From: Peredibacter starrii
GTDB taxonomy: Bacteria; Bdellovibrionota; Bacteriovoracia; Bacteriovoracales; Bacteriovoracaceae
Direction of reading: 5' to 3'
NCBI RefSeq assembly: GCF_034259205.1
Contig: NZ_CP139487.1
Coordinates: 1,116,001 to 1,180,000 of the forward strand
DNA length: 64,000 nt
Under the pieces are notes generated by a model. The model ran no database searches. It was not told where the DNA came from and saw only the letters and a list, made by a program, of their open reading frames with translations. Positions 25,036 through 33,387 of the stretch are shown piece after piece (the stretch's first letter is position 1; each line of letters begins with the position of its first letter). The position numbers and the translations under genes were made by a program.

Positions 25036-25965
25036 ATGGATAAAATACTAGTAGTTGACGGAGTTACTAAGGAATACCCAGGGCGAGTTGCGGTTTCAAA
25101 GCTCAGTTTTGAGGTTAAAAAGGGTTCCATTCATGGATTTTTGGGCCCTAATGGTGCGGGTAAGTCCACTACTATGAAGATGATTGCAGGTCTACTGCCT
25201 GTCTCTTCAGGATCTATCACCCTGTTTGGCGAAACTGTTCAACCAGATAACCTAACGCTCAAAAATAAAATTGGTCTTCTTCCAGAAAATGCTCCTGTCT
25301 ATCTCGATCAGACTGTCGAGCAGTACTTAAAACTTGTGAGTAAACTTCACGGAGTAAAACATGTGAAGGACCAAGTAGATAAGGTCATGACTGATCTATC
25401 TCTTCTTGATGTGAGAAAGCGCCTTATTGGAAATCTCTCAAAAGGTTATAAGCAAAGAGTGGGTCTGGCCCAGGCGATTGTTTATGATGCTCCTTTCTTG
25501 ATTTTGGATGAACCTACGAATGGTCTTGATCCACAGACAGTGGTGGAGCTTCGAGAATTCATTAAAAAATTATCCGCAGAAAAAACGATTCTTTTCTCTT
25601 CACACGTTCTCCCGGAAGTGGAGCAGCTGTGTGATCAGATCACGATCATTCACCAGGGAAAAATTCGCGCCACTGGGGACCTTCATGAAATTCATCAGAA
25701 GTTTCGCCAGGGTCTGGTGATGAGAATTGGAATCGGCCAGCAAGAGTCTCTTCCTGATTTAAGTTCATTCGGAAAATACGACATCACTCATGAAAACATT
25801 GTGGGCAAGGAAAAGCAGTATCACCTGACTTTCCAGGATGACCGCGATGCTCGTGCAGAAATCGCAAAATATCTCATGAATAAAGGTCTTAACCTTTATA
25901 CGCTTCAGGTTGAGTCTCCGGAATTAGAGGACATCTTCCTACACGTAACGGAGTTGAAAAAATGA
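25036..25965 (+). CDS. ABC transporter ATPase, GldA-like
   Basis: A 309-residue ATPase with Walker A GPNGAGKST, Q-loop region LLPENAPVY, signature LSKGYKQRVGLAQ, Walker B LILDEPTNGLD and switch His (FSSHVLPEVEQ). The C-terminal extension is typical of ABC-2 type exporters and of GldA. It heads a cluster with a permease, a GldG-like protein and a DUF4340-like protein, all overlapping or abutting. In Flavobacterium GldA/F/G are needed for gliding, but homologues occur in many non-gliders. An ATG nine bases upstream (25027) is an alternative start. Confidence 0.88.
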   Translation: MDKILVVDGVTKEYPGRVAVSKLSFEVKKGSIHGFLGPNGAGKSTTMKMIAGLLPVSSGSITLFGETVQPDNLTLKNKIGLLPENAPVYLDQTVEQYLKLVSKLHGVKHVKDQVDKVMTDLSLLDVRKRLIGNLSKGYKQRVGLAQAIVYDAPFLILDEPTNGLDPQTVVELREFIKKLSAEKTILFSSHVLPEVEQLCDQITIIHQGKIRATGDLHEIHQKFRQGLVMRIGIGQQESLPDLSSFGKYDITHENIVGKEKQYHLTFQDDRDARAEIAKYLMNKGLNLYTLQVESPELEDIFLHVTELKK

Positions 25966-26717
25966 TTTGGACATTGTGGAAAAAAGAGCTGGAGTCCTAT
26001 TTCGCTTCTCCATTGGCCTATGTATTAGTTGGATTATTTTCACTCATTAGTGGTGTGATCTTTTTTAACTTACTGGCGACTTACACGGACGGGATTCAGG
26101 CCATCCCTCAAAACATGGCCCAGGAGATCTCATTTGTAGAAGAAGTGGTTTTGCGCTTATTCGCTAACATCAACTTTTTGATGCTGGTCTTTATTCCCCT
26201 AATCACCATGAGACTTTTCTCAGAAGAGAAGCGCCTTGAAACAATTGATCTCTACTGGCTTGCTCCCGTTCGCGAATGGCAAGTGGTTCTCTCAAAGGGA
26301 CTAGCGGCCTTTACTTTAATCATCGCCATGCTTGTGATGACCGGTATCTTTCCACTCATTATCTGGGGAGTAGGTGTTCGTGATTTCTCCCTTCTTGGGA
26401 CAGCGTACTTAGGTGTGGCACTCAATGCTCTTTGCTACATTGCTCTCGGTCTATTCTGTTCATCTCTTTCAGGAAACCAAATCATCGCGGCCCTTCTTTC
26501 AGTCCTAGGAATCATGTTCCTCTGGATGATCACCTGGGGCGGACACTTAAATTCAAACTTCCTGGTTGCTGAAATCTTTACCTACATTGGAATCACCTCT
26601 CACTTTGAGCGTATCCTTCGTGGGCTCATTGGTACTCAAGACATTATCTATTATTTAACTTTCATCTTCTTATTCGGCTTTCTAACCGTGAAGAGTTTGG
26701 GCCGGAGGAACTGGTAA
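25962..26717 (+). CDS. ABC-2 type permease, GldF-like
   Basis: A 251-residue inner-membrane protein with six hydrophobic segments, beginning WTLWKKELESYFASPLAYVLVG, the usual GldF/ABC-2 start. SEEKRLETIDLYWLAPVREWQVVLSK is the cytoplasmic coupling helix region. It overlaps the ATPase gene by four bases and the GldG-like gene by one (TAATG), which fits a single complex. Confidence 0.88.
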   Translation: MIWTLWKKELESYFASPLAYVLVGLFSLISGVIFFNLLATYTDGIQAIPQNMAQEISFVEEVVLRLFANINFLMLVFIPLITMRLFSEEKRLETIDLYWLAPVREWQVVLSKGLAAFTLIIAMLVMTGIFPLIIWGVGVRDFSLLGTAYLGVALNALCYIALGLFCSSLSGNQIIAALLSVLGIMFLWMITWGGHLNSNFLVAEIFTYIGITSHFERILRGLIGTQDIIYYLTFIFLFGFLTVKSLGRRNW

Positions 26718-28252
26718 TGAGAAATTGGCTCTTCCCATTATGGGTCATTATTGATGTTTTAGTTTTCCTCACAGCGATGGCCCTTTGGATTGCGGCCCCT
26801 GAATATAAGACCCTAAACATTGGTCTTACGGTTTTTGCCACAGCTTTGGGCTTCTTATTAATGTTTGCGAAGTTTGAAGAAATCAAAACTTACGTTCGTA
26901 GCTCATACTTTGAAAAAGTGCTCTTCCACGGAATCAACGTACTCCTCGTGGTCTCTATCCTGGGTGTAGCAAACTATCTTGGAAATAAAAACTACAAGGA
27001 ATTCGACTTAACCAAAGAGAAAAGAAACAGCCTGACGGATCAGACGGTAAAAGTTCTCGATATGGTGAAGTCTCCGCTTAAAATGACAGTATTTGCTCGT
27101 CGTGAAGAGTGGAACGGAATTCTAAATCTTCTGAAACTCTATGTTGCCCAAAATAAAAACATTAAACTCGAGGCGATTGATACGGATCTTCGTCCGGATT
27201 TAGTGAAGGCAAAAGAGATCACTCAGAACGGAACTGTGGTGCTGGATTATCAAGGTAAAGAGTCTCAATTCCCAGTGATCGATGAGTTGTCAGTGACAAA
27301 TGCGCTTTTGAAGGTCCTTCGCACTGAAAAAATCGTGCTCTACTTTGTGACTGGCCACCAGGAACTTAGTTGTGAAGAGAAGTCTCCTGAAGGCATTTCA
27401 GTTCTTTGTGAAAAACTTCGTCTTCAAAATTATGAATTAAGACCACTGGAACTCACGAAAGTTGACCGAGTTCCAAAAGACGCTACCGCGGTTTTCGTTT
27501 TGGGCCCTATCTCAGGCTTTCTTCCTCAGGAAGCAAACCTAATTAAGGAATACCTCAACACTGGCGGAAGCTTCTTCCTTGCTCTGGCACCGGCCTTTAA
27601 ATCTGAGCTTTACGATAATCTCACGAAGCTCATGGAGCCATACGGACTTGAACTTGGAAAGGACGTGGTAATTGATCGCCTGTCGACAGTTCAAGGCGCA
27701 GAGGCGACCATTCCTATTATCAGCAACTACGATAATCAACATCCCATTACTGAAGGCTTTAACCTTCGTACGGTTTTCCCTCTAAGTTCATCAGTGAGAA
27801 CGATCAAAGGAAAAGACAGCGCACAACTTCTGGCCACGACCTCCAACTTCCCAGGCAGCTGGGCAGAAACAAATCTTAAAGGTGTGACTGAAGGGAAGGC
27901 GGAATATAACGAGAAATCAGATCTCAAAGGTCCTATTGGTCTTTTAGGGATTTCTGAACTCGCGATTCCAAATACTCCGCGTGATTCTCGCGTGGTCCTT
28001 CTTGGATCTAGTTCATTCCTCGTGAACGCTTATCAGGCCCAGGCCGGCAACACGACTCTTTTCTTAAATACGGTTTCATGGATGGTGGATGATGAAGGAA
28101 TTATTTCGTTCAATCGTCCGGGCCTTGAAGAGCCACCTGTGATTTTATCAGCTCAACATTTACAAATGATCTTTGTTATCTCAATTCTGGTCGTTCCGAT
28201 TATCTTCTTTGGAACGGCAATTTTTGTGTACCGTAGACGGCGCTTACTATGA
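26717..28252 (+). CDS. GldG-like ABC-associated membrane protein
   Basis: A 511-residue protein with three N-terminal membrane segments, a large periplasmic domain and one C-terminal segment with a basic RRRR tail. The external part includes KEFDLTKEKRNSLTDQTVKVL and VLYFVTGHQE, which are landmarks of the GldG/ABC_transp_aux family, a fold related to thioredoxin/GATase-like domains. It overlaps neighbours on both sides. It is probably the auxiliary subunit of the ABC exporter. Confidence 0.88.
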   Translation: MRNWLFPLWVIIDVLVFLTAMALWIAAPEYKTLNIGLTVFATALGFLLMFAKFEEIKTYVRSSYFEKVLFHGINVLLVVSILGVANYLGNKNYKEFDLTKEKRNSLTDQTVKVLDMVKSPLKMTVFARREEWNGILNLLKLYVAQNKNIKLEAIDTDLRPDLVKAKEITQNGTVVLDYQGKESQFPVIDELSVTNALLKVLRTEKIVLYFVTGHQELSCEEKSPEGISVLCEKLRLQNYELRPLELTKVDRVPKDATAVFVLGPISGFLPQEANLIKEYLNTGGSFFLALAPAFKSELYDNLTKLMEPYGLELGKDVVIDRLSTVQGAEATIPIISNYDNQHPITEGFNLRTVFPLSSSVRTIKGKDSAQLLATTSNFPGSWAETNLKGVTEGKAEYNEKSDLKGPIGLLGISELAIPNTPRDSRVVLLGSSSFLVNAYQAQAGNTTLFLNTVSWMVDDEGIISFNRPGLEEPPVILSAQHLQMIFVISILVVPIIFFGTAIFVYRRRRLL

Positions 28253-29556
28253 AAAAAAATCTGGTTCTCTTTGGTGTTCTTCTTGTTCTTTTAGTTGCGA
28301 CTTATTTTTTCCAGGAGAAGAGGGCAGAGCGTGAGTATGTTGAATCTCAGACCCGTGATCGCGTGATCACGCAAGAGATCACTCATCTGAAGCTCCCTAA
28401 TGTTGAGGCCACCAAAAAGAACGGCAGCTGGTACAGTGGTGACGTTCTTCTTTCACACAACACTTTTAAGCAGATTGAGAAAAAACTTTCTGAAGTGAGT
28501 CGAGTAAAAGACATTCAGGGAGAATGGGCGACCTATTTCCCTCATCCCTTTCAATTTGAAGTAAACCACGAGCAGTGGACCATCGGAGACCTATCTCTCG
28601 ATAAGCAGGCCTTCTACATCGCTCAAGGTAAGAAGATCATGCTCGCTGAGATCGTGGGCGAAAGTACCCATCTCACTCAAGATGAAACCGAGATCGCGAG
28701 TATCAAGCTCAATGAACTTGTGACCGCTCTTTCAAAACCAATGAAAGACATGAAAGAGAATCAGCTTTTCCGTTTCTATCCGAATCTTCCCTTTGGGCAA
28801 GTGGTATTGGAGACTGAGGGCTCGCTTCCTTTCGAACTTGATTTAATTAAAAACGAGACTCAACCAACTCCTTTTCCTGGTATCAGTGTTCATAAGGATC
28901 TTAAAGGAAAGTTCTACTCACTTCTGACTCAAATGACGTTAAAAGAAGAAGTGGACTTCAAGACACTTAAGAAGTTTAAGCAAATGGGCTCAATCAAGTT
29001 CATCGATCCCAAGAATACTGTCGTGTGGGAGCTATGGCTTAAAGACGACAAATCCGCTGACGCCTATATCGTTGATCCAGGCGGGAAGCGTGCATTTCTC
29101 ATGGTGGGTGGTACTCTTCGTGCTTTCTTTATTCACCTTCAGGACTACTGGGACAAAAAAGTCATTCCACCGGAAGACTTTAAGTCCTTTACGCGTACCG
29201 ATGCTGAATTTGTTCAAGGTGATAAAAGTGCCAAGGTGACGATCCTTAATCGTGAACCTCTGGCCTTTGAAGTGAAAGGCTTCAAGGTTGAGCAGCAGAG
29301 AATGGAGCAGCTTATTCACTTCATTTTCAACTTAGGTCCTCAGGATCAGGCCGATCGAATTTCCAATCTTTCTAAGACTGAAAGACAGCAGGTGCTTTCT
29401 GAAAACAATCTTCGGATTGAAGTTATGGGACAGCAGTTGGTTCTATGGCGAAAGGCCCAAGAGCTGATAGTGGTCAATCTCACTCAAGGATTTAAGGCCC
29501 ATTTCAATCTTCTGGATGAAAATTTTCGCGGTACTTTTGAAGATGTGTTAAAGTGA
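28249..29556 (+). CDS. DUF4340-like membrane-anchored protein
   Basis: A 435-residue protein with one N-terminal membrane segment (NLVLFGVLLVLLVATYFF) and a periplasmic region of repeated beta-rich DUF4340 type (VTQEITHLKLPNVEATKKNGSW-like start, then a WTIGDLSLDKQAFYI segment). DUF4340 genes typically follow gldG homologues; here the overlap is four bases. It may form the periplasmic part of the GldA/F/G-like complex. Its substrate is unknown. Confidence 0.8.
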   Translation: MKKNLVLFGVLLVLLVATYFFQEKRAEREYVESQTRDRVITQEITHLKLPNVEATKKNGSWYSGDVLLSHNTFKQIEKKLSEVSRVKDIQGEWATYFPHPFQFEVNHEQWTIGDLSLDKQAFYIAQGKKIMLAEIVGESTHLTQDETEIASIKLNELVTALSKPMKDMKENQLFRFYPNLPFGQVVLETEGSLPFELDLIKNETQPTPFPGISVHKDLKGKFYSLLTQMTLKEEVDFKTLKKFKQMGSIKFIDPKNTVVWELWLKDDKSADAYIVDPGGKRAFLMVGGTLRAFFIHLQDYWDKKVIPPEDFKSFTRTDAEFVQGDKSAKVTILNREPLAFEVKGFKVEQQRMEQLIHFIFNLGPQDQADRISNLSKTERQQVLSENNLRIEVMGQQLVLWRKAQELIVVNLTQGFKAHFNLLDENFRGTFEDVLK

Positions 29557-29561
29557 CATTG

Positions 29562-30212
29562 ATGAAAACAATGGGTCAATTGATCGAAACTTACCTCACA
29601 GTACTGGTGCATCCTTTCAGGATTCATCAACAGTTTCGTCATCAGCTTTCATTGCCAGAGCAGGGTGGAGTGGTTCACGAACCATTAACTCTTCCAGAGG
29701 CCCTGGGCATTTCTTGGATCTTTGCGATCATGCGTGGTCTTTGCAAGATCATCATTCTGAATTATTTCCTGCAGTCCTTCTTAAACATGCAAAGTGAGTC
29801 GTTTCCTTTCTTGCAAGAGATGCTTAAGAGTTCAGGTTCATCTACTTATTACTTTCTTCTTTTCTCTGCTGCACTTGATATTATCTTTTTTCCCATCGCC
29901 ACGATCGTTCTGACTGAGTTCTGGGCATGGGTGATCAGAAAATATTCGGGATGGTTAAATCCTGATCTTCCAGCAGAAGAAATTGCTGATCAAATTACCA
30001 CTCACGCTTTGAGTTCAAATCTCTTTAACATCATCCCATTCATTGGGGACCTGATTCAGTCAGTGGTGTACTACTTTTTGATGTACGCAGGCCTTCGCTC
30101 GAATCTTGGCGCATCACGTTCACTTGCTTGGGTTATTCTTTTAACTCCAACTATTTTTGGTTTAATGCTCCTAAGTCTCTTATTTTTCACAATTTTTTAT
30201 TTAGTGGCCTAA
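29562..30212 (+). CDS. Multi-pass membrane protein (Yip1-like), last gene of the ABC operon
   Basis: A 216-residue protein with about five hydrophobic segments after an amphipathic N-terminus (LIETYLTVLVHPFRIHQQF). This resembles the Yip1-domain layout but the match is weak. ATG 29562 was chosen; a GTG at 29553 overlapping the previous stop as GTGA is an equally good start. Its position suggests cotranscription with the ABC genes. Function unknown. Confidence 0.65.
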   Translation: MKTMGQLIETYLTVLVHPFRIHQQFRHQLSLPEQGGVVHEPLTLPEALGISWIFAIMRGLCKIIILNYFLQSFLNMQSESFPFLQEMLKSSGSSTYYFLLFSAALDIIFFPIATIVLTEFWAWVIRKYSGWLNPDLPAEEIADQITTHALSSNLFNIIPFIGDLIQSVVYYFLMYAGLRSNLGASRSLAWVILLTPTIFGLMLLSLLFFTIFYLVA

Positions 30213-30308
30213 AAAGAGTCTCTTATTTTTTCTTACGGCCATGCGAAATCAAACCGTTAAGAAACGGCCTTTCATTGTCATAGTTTCGATTCTTTGAAAT
30301 TATCGATC

Positions 30309-30319
30309 CACACACACAC
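30309..30319 (+). repeat. CA dinucleotide run in the tdk leader
   Basis: CACACACACAC lies 37 bases before the tdk ATG in a 143-base gap that otherwise shows only a weak CCGTT/AACGG hairpin (about 30260-30273) and no gene. Confidence 0.6.
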
Positions 30320-30355
30320 TAGTATTTTTGCTTTTTTTTCGAGGAGACCCCGCTG

Positions 30356-30979
30356 ATGACGCACCAGTATTTTCATGGATCGATTGAGGTAGTTTGTGGG
30401 CCAATGTTCTCTGGAAAGACTTCGGAGCTCATTCGCCGTGTAGAGCGCGCACAAATTGCTAAGCAACGCGTTCAGATTTTTAAGCCTGCCATTGATACTC
30501 GCTACGACGCTGAAGGTGTGGTTTCTCACACGTCTCGTTCGGTTAAAGCTGAGCCAGTGGAAAGCGCTGTTGATATTCTAATCCGTCTTAAAGATTCAAC
30601 TCGCGTAGTAGCGATTGATGAAGTTCAGTTCTTTGATGAGGCCATCTCTACAGTTGTTGTGAAGCTCGCAGCTCGCGGTTACCGCGTGATTTGCGCAGGT
30701 CTTGACCTCGACTACCGTGCCCAGCCATTTGGCCCAATGCCAACACTTCTGGCAGTTGCTGATGAAGTGATGAAGATCCATGCTATTTGTACAGTATGTG
30801 GCGCTCCTGCCAGCCGTACTCAGCGTCTTTCTAAGTCAAAGGCCCAGGTTCTTCTAGGCGAAACTGACGCTTATGAAGCGCGTTGCCGTGGCCACTACCA
30901 GTATGATGAGGCCGAAGAGCAGACTCTTCTTCCGCTTCAAGAAGAAATCCGTCCGCTCGCTGGTCAACTTTCTAATTAA
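30356..30979 (+). CDS. tdk: Thymidine kinase
   Basis: A 207-residue type II thymidine kinase that phosphorylates thymidine from prey or the medium. The P-loop GPMFSGKTSELIRR is at the N-terminus, the DEVQFF Walker B-like motif near residue 82, the lasso GLDLDYRAQPFGPMP follows, and a structural zinc is held by CTVCGAPA and later Cys (ARCRGHYQ). GAGGAG ten bases upstream sets the start. It opens a salvage cluster with UPRT-like and hpt genes. Confidence 0.95.
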   Translation: MTHQYFHGSIEVVCGPMFSGKTSELIRRVERAQIAKQRVQIFKPAIDTRYDAEGVVSHTSRSVKAEPVESAVDILIRLKDSTRVVAIDEVQFFDEAISTVVVKLAARGYRVICAGLDLDYRAQPFGPMPTLLAVADEVMKIHAICTVCGAPASRTQRLSKSKAQVLLGETDAYEARCRGHYQYDEAEEQTLLPLQEEIRPLAGQLSN

Positions 30980-31029
30980 GAGACATTTCTTTTTTCTCCG
31001 TGCTATCCTTTTTTCTTCACGAGGATAGC

Positions 31030-31833
31030 ATGGCGAAAGATTCCCAATTCGAACATTTGAGTTTTACCCCAAGTGAGTTTAAGCACCACTACGGTCCAAA
31101 CGTACACTTGGTTTCTTCACCTTTGATGCTTTCGCTTTTAGCAAAGCTTGGTCGTCCTGATACTCATCAACCACAGATCAATGAACTGGTAGGAATGATG
31201 TATTCCCACTTAATTGATCACGTGATTGATCAGATCTTTCCAAGAAAGTTCACGAAAGTTGAAACGCGCATGCAGGCCCACTTCGAAGGCGAGATCGTAG
31301 ATCCAAGTACCCCATGCGTGAGTGTAGATCTGGCCCGGGCCGGAACTCTGCCTTCACATTATTGCTACAATAAATTGAATTATCTCATGGACCCAACTGG
31401 CGTTCGCCAGGATCACTTCTATGTCGCTCGTGTGAGTGATGAGAATGGACAAGTCACAGGGATCAACGTTTCTGGATCAAAGATCGGTGGTGGCGTAGAT
31501 AAAGCAATCGTCCTTTTCCCAGACCCAATGGGTGCCACGGGTGGAACGATTGTTGAGGCCTATGAGCACTACAAAAATAAAGTAGGCGGCACACCTCTTA
31601 AGATGGTGGCCCTGCATTTAATTATCACGCCTGAATATCTGGCGAAGGTTACTAAGGCCTGTCCTGATCTCGAGATTTTCGCTCTGAGAATCGACCGCGG
31701 CCTTTCTTCGGAAGCTGTTCTTAAAACAGAATTCGGAAAAAACTGGAAAGAAGAAAAAGGTTTAAACAATCATCAATACATTGTCCCAGGTGCCGGTGGT
31801 TTAGGAGAGATCCTGAACAACTCATACTGTTAG
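31030..31833 (+). CDS. Uracil phosphoribosyltransferase-like protein
   Basis: A 267-residue PRTase of the uracil type. The PRPP-binding motif is VLFPDPMGATGGTI, matching UPRT DPMLATGG-like loops; RAGTLPSHYCYNKL supplies the flexible arm and PGAGGLGEILNNSYC the C-terminal uracil-binding end (GDxG region altered to GAGG). It is about 60 residues longer than standard UPRT, mainly at the N-terminus, so it forms a divergent subfamily whose base preference is uncertain. The ATG at 31030 has a GAGGA site six bases upstream. It is flanked by tdk and hpt. Confidence 0.8.
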   Translation: MAKDSQFEHLSFTPSEFKHHYGPNVHLVSSPLMLSLLAKLGRPDTHQPQINELVGMMYSHLIDHVIDQIFPRKFTKVETRMQAHFEGEIVDPSTPCVSVDLARAGTLPSHYCYNKLNYLMDPTGVRQDHFYVARVSDENGQVTGINVSGSKIGGGVDKAIVLFPDPMGATGGTIVEAYEHYKNKVGGTPLKMVALHLIITPEYLAKVTKACPDLEIFALRIDRGLSSEAVLKTEFGKNWKEEKGLNNHQYIVPGAGGLGEILNNSYC

Positions 31834-31847
31834 GACACGGAGGATCT

Positions 31848-32378
31848 ATGGAACTTTATACACCTGAAGCTTTGATCGGAGAGGAAGAAATCGCTCTTCG
31901 TATTGAGGCCCTTGGTAAGGCCATCACTCAAGACTTCGAAAATGAAGATCTGGTTGTGATCTGTGTTCTTAAAGGTGCTTTCATGTTTTGCTCGGACCTG
32001 ATTAAGAAAATCAATCGTCCACTCAAACTGGAATTCATCTCGCTTTCTAGTTACGGAGACTCGACTAATAGCTCTGGTAACGTTCGTCTTGAGATGGACA
32101 TCACCGCCAATATTGAAGGAAAAAATGTCATCATCGTTGAAGACATTGTAGACACGGGTTTAACGATTAAAACTCTGATGGAACTTCTTTCAGTTCGTAA
32201 TCCAAAGACAGTGAAGCTTGCTTCGCTTCTTTTTAAACCAGTGAAGCTTAAGCACAAGGTAAACATTGATTACCTTGGTTTTGAAATCGAAGACAAATTT
32301 GTAATTGGTTACGGTCTGGATTATGCCGGCCGCTACCGTGAACTACCATACATAGGAATTTTGAATGCAGGTAACTAA
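31848..32378 (+). CDS. hpt: Hypoxanthine(-guanine) phosphoribosyltransferase
   Basis: A 176-residue purine-salvage PRTase that converts hypoxanthine or guanine to the nucleotide. VICVLKGAFMFCSDLIKKI contains the pyrophosphate loop, ISLSSYGDST the flexible loop, VIIVEDIVDTGLT the PRPP motif, and FVIGYGLDYAGRYRELPYIG the base-binding end. Length is canonical. GGAGG lies six bases before ATG. The last 14 bases overlap the GHMP kinase gene. Confidence 0.94.
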   Translation: MELYTPEALIGEEEIALRIEALGKAITQDFENEDLVVICVLKGAFMFCSDLIKKINRPLKLEFISLSSYGDSTNSSGNVRLEMDITANIEGKNVIIVEDIVDTGLTIKTLMELLSVRNPKTVKLASLLFKPVKLKHKVNIDYLGFEIEDKFVIGYGLDYAGRYRELPYIGILNAGN

Positions 32379-33378
32379 TACTGGAAGCGTGCGAGTTGAT
32401 CTCGTAGGTGGAACTCTCGACATTGAGCCGATCAACCTTATTATCAAGAACGTTGTGACCCTAAACGTGGCAACTGGTCTTAAAGCATCAGTGAGTCTTA
32501 CAAAGACCGCTTTTGACGGCGTTGAAATTCACTCTGCTGACTACAATAAGACATACAAATATACATCGGCCGAACTTACTGAAGACCGTGTGGTTTATTC
32601 TCGCGACTTCGCTGAGATGACTTTCGTGCTTCAGATTCTTCGTCTCTTCAATATCAACTCACATATCAAACTTGATCTTTCTTCAGGTGCTCCTGCTGGT
32701 TCAGGTCTTGGTGGTTCATCCGCCATGGGTGTGACTCTTTACCGCGCTCTTTGTAACTTCACCGGTTACAACTATGACCGTCACACGGCAGTTATGAGAG
32801 TGAAAGCAGTTGAAAGCCGCATCCTGAATCAAGGGATGGCGGGTTACCAGGATTATTTCCCGGCCCTTACTGGCGGTGTTCTTGCAGTTAAAGGCATCGA
32901 AGGAGAAATCAAGGTTGAGCAGCTTTTCACTGACGAGCTAAAAGAAATTCTTGAAAAGCACCTGGTGCTTATTTCATCTAAACAATCACGTGCATCAGGG
33001 ATCAATAACTGGGAAGTTTATAAGGGCTTCTTTGATAAGAAACCTGAAGTGATCGATGGTCTAACTCGCATTGCTGAGATCTCACACGCTTGTTATGAAG
33101 CGCTTAAGACCAAGCAGTGGGACAAGATGCTTTCACTCATCGCTCAAGAGGGCGAGCAGCGTGAGAAACTTTTCCCTGGCATCACGACCGATAAAATTCG
33201 TCAGTTTACTTCCGAGCTTAAAAAAGACGGAAATGTGATAGGATTAAAAATGTGTGGAGCTGGTGGTGGAGGTTGTTTCATCCTGGTTCACAAAGGCATT
33301 GATCCTAAAGTGATTGAGGCCCGCGTGAAAGAACACGGAATGGAAATTCTTCCTTTCAAAGTAGAGGCCCCACTCTAA
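32365..33378 (+). CDS. GHMP-family small-molecule kinase
   Basis: A 337-residue kinase. GSVRVDLVGGTLDIEP is the N-terminal GHMP motif, SSGAPAGSGLGGSSAMGV the ATP loop, and LKMCGAGGGGCFILV the C-terminal motif 3. The overall pattern resembles heptose-7-phosphate or fucose-type sugar kinases, but the substrate cannot be read from the sequence. It overlaps hpt by 14 bases and may be cotranslated. Confidence 0.85.
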   Translation: MQVTNTGSVRVDLVGGTLDIEPINLIIKNVVTLNVATGLKASVSLTKTAFDGVEIHSADYNKTYKYTSAELTEDRVVYSRDFAEMTFVLQILRLFNINSHIKLDLSSGAPAGSGLGGSSAMGVTLYRALCNFTGYNYDRHTAVMRVKAVESRILNQGMAGYQDYFPALTGGVLAVKGIEGEIKVEQLFTDELKEILEKHLVLISSKQSRASGINNWEVYKGFFDKKPEVIDGLTRIAEISHACYEALKTKQWDKMLSLIAQEGEQREKLFPGITTDKIRQFTSELKKDGNVIGLKMCGAGGGGCFILVHKGIDPKVIEARVKEHGMEILPFKVEAPL

Positions 33379-33387
33379 AGGAACCAA

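Noticed and set aside
30213-30355. Possible riboswitch or ncRNA before tdk
   Set aside because: Only a weak CCGTT/AACGG hairpin and a CA repeat are present; no known motif is recognised.
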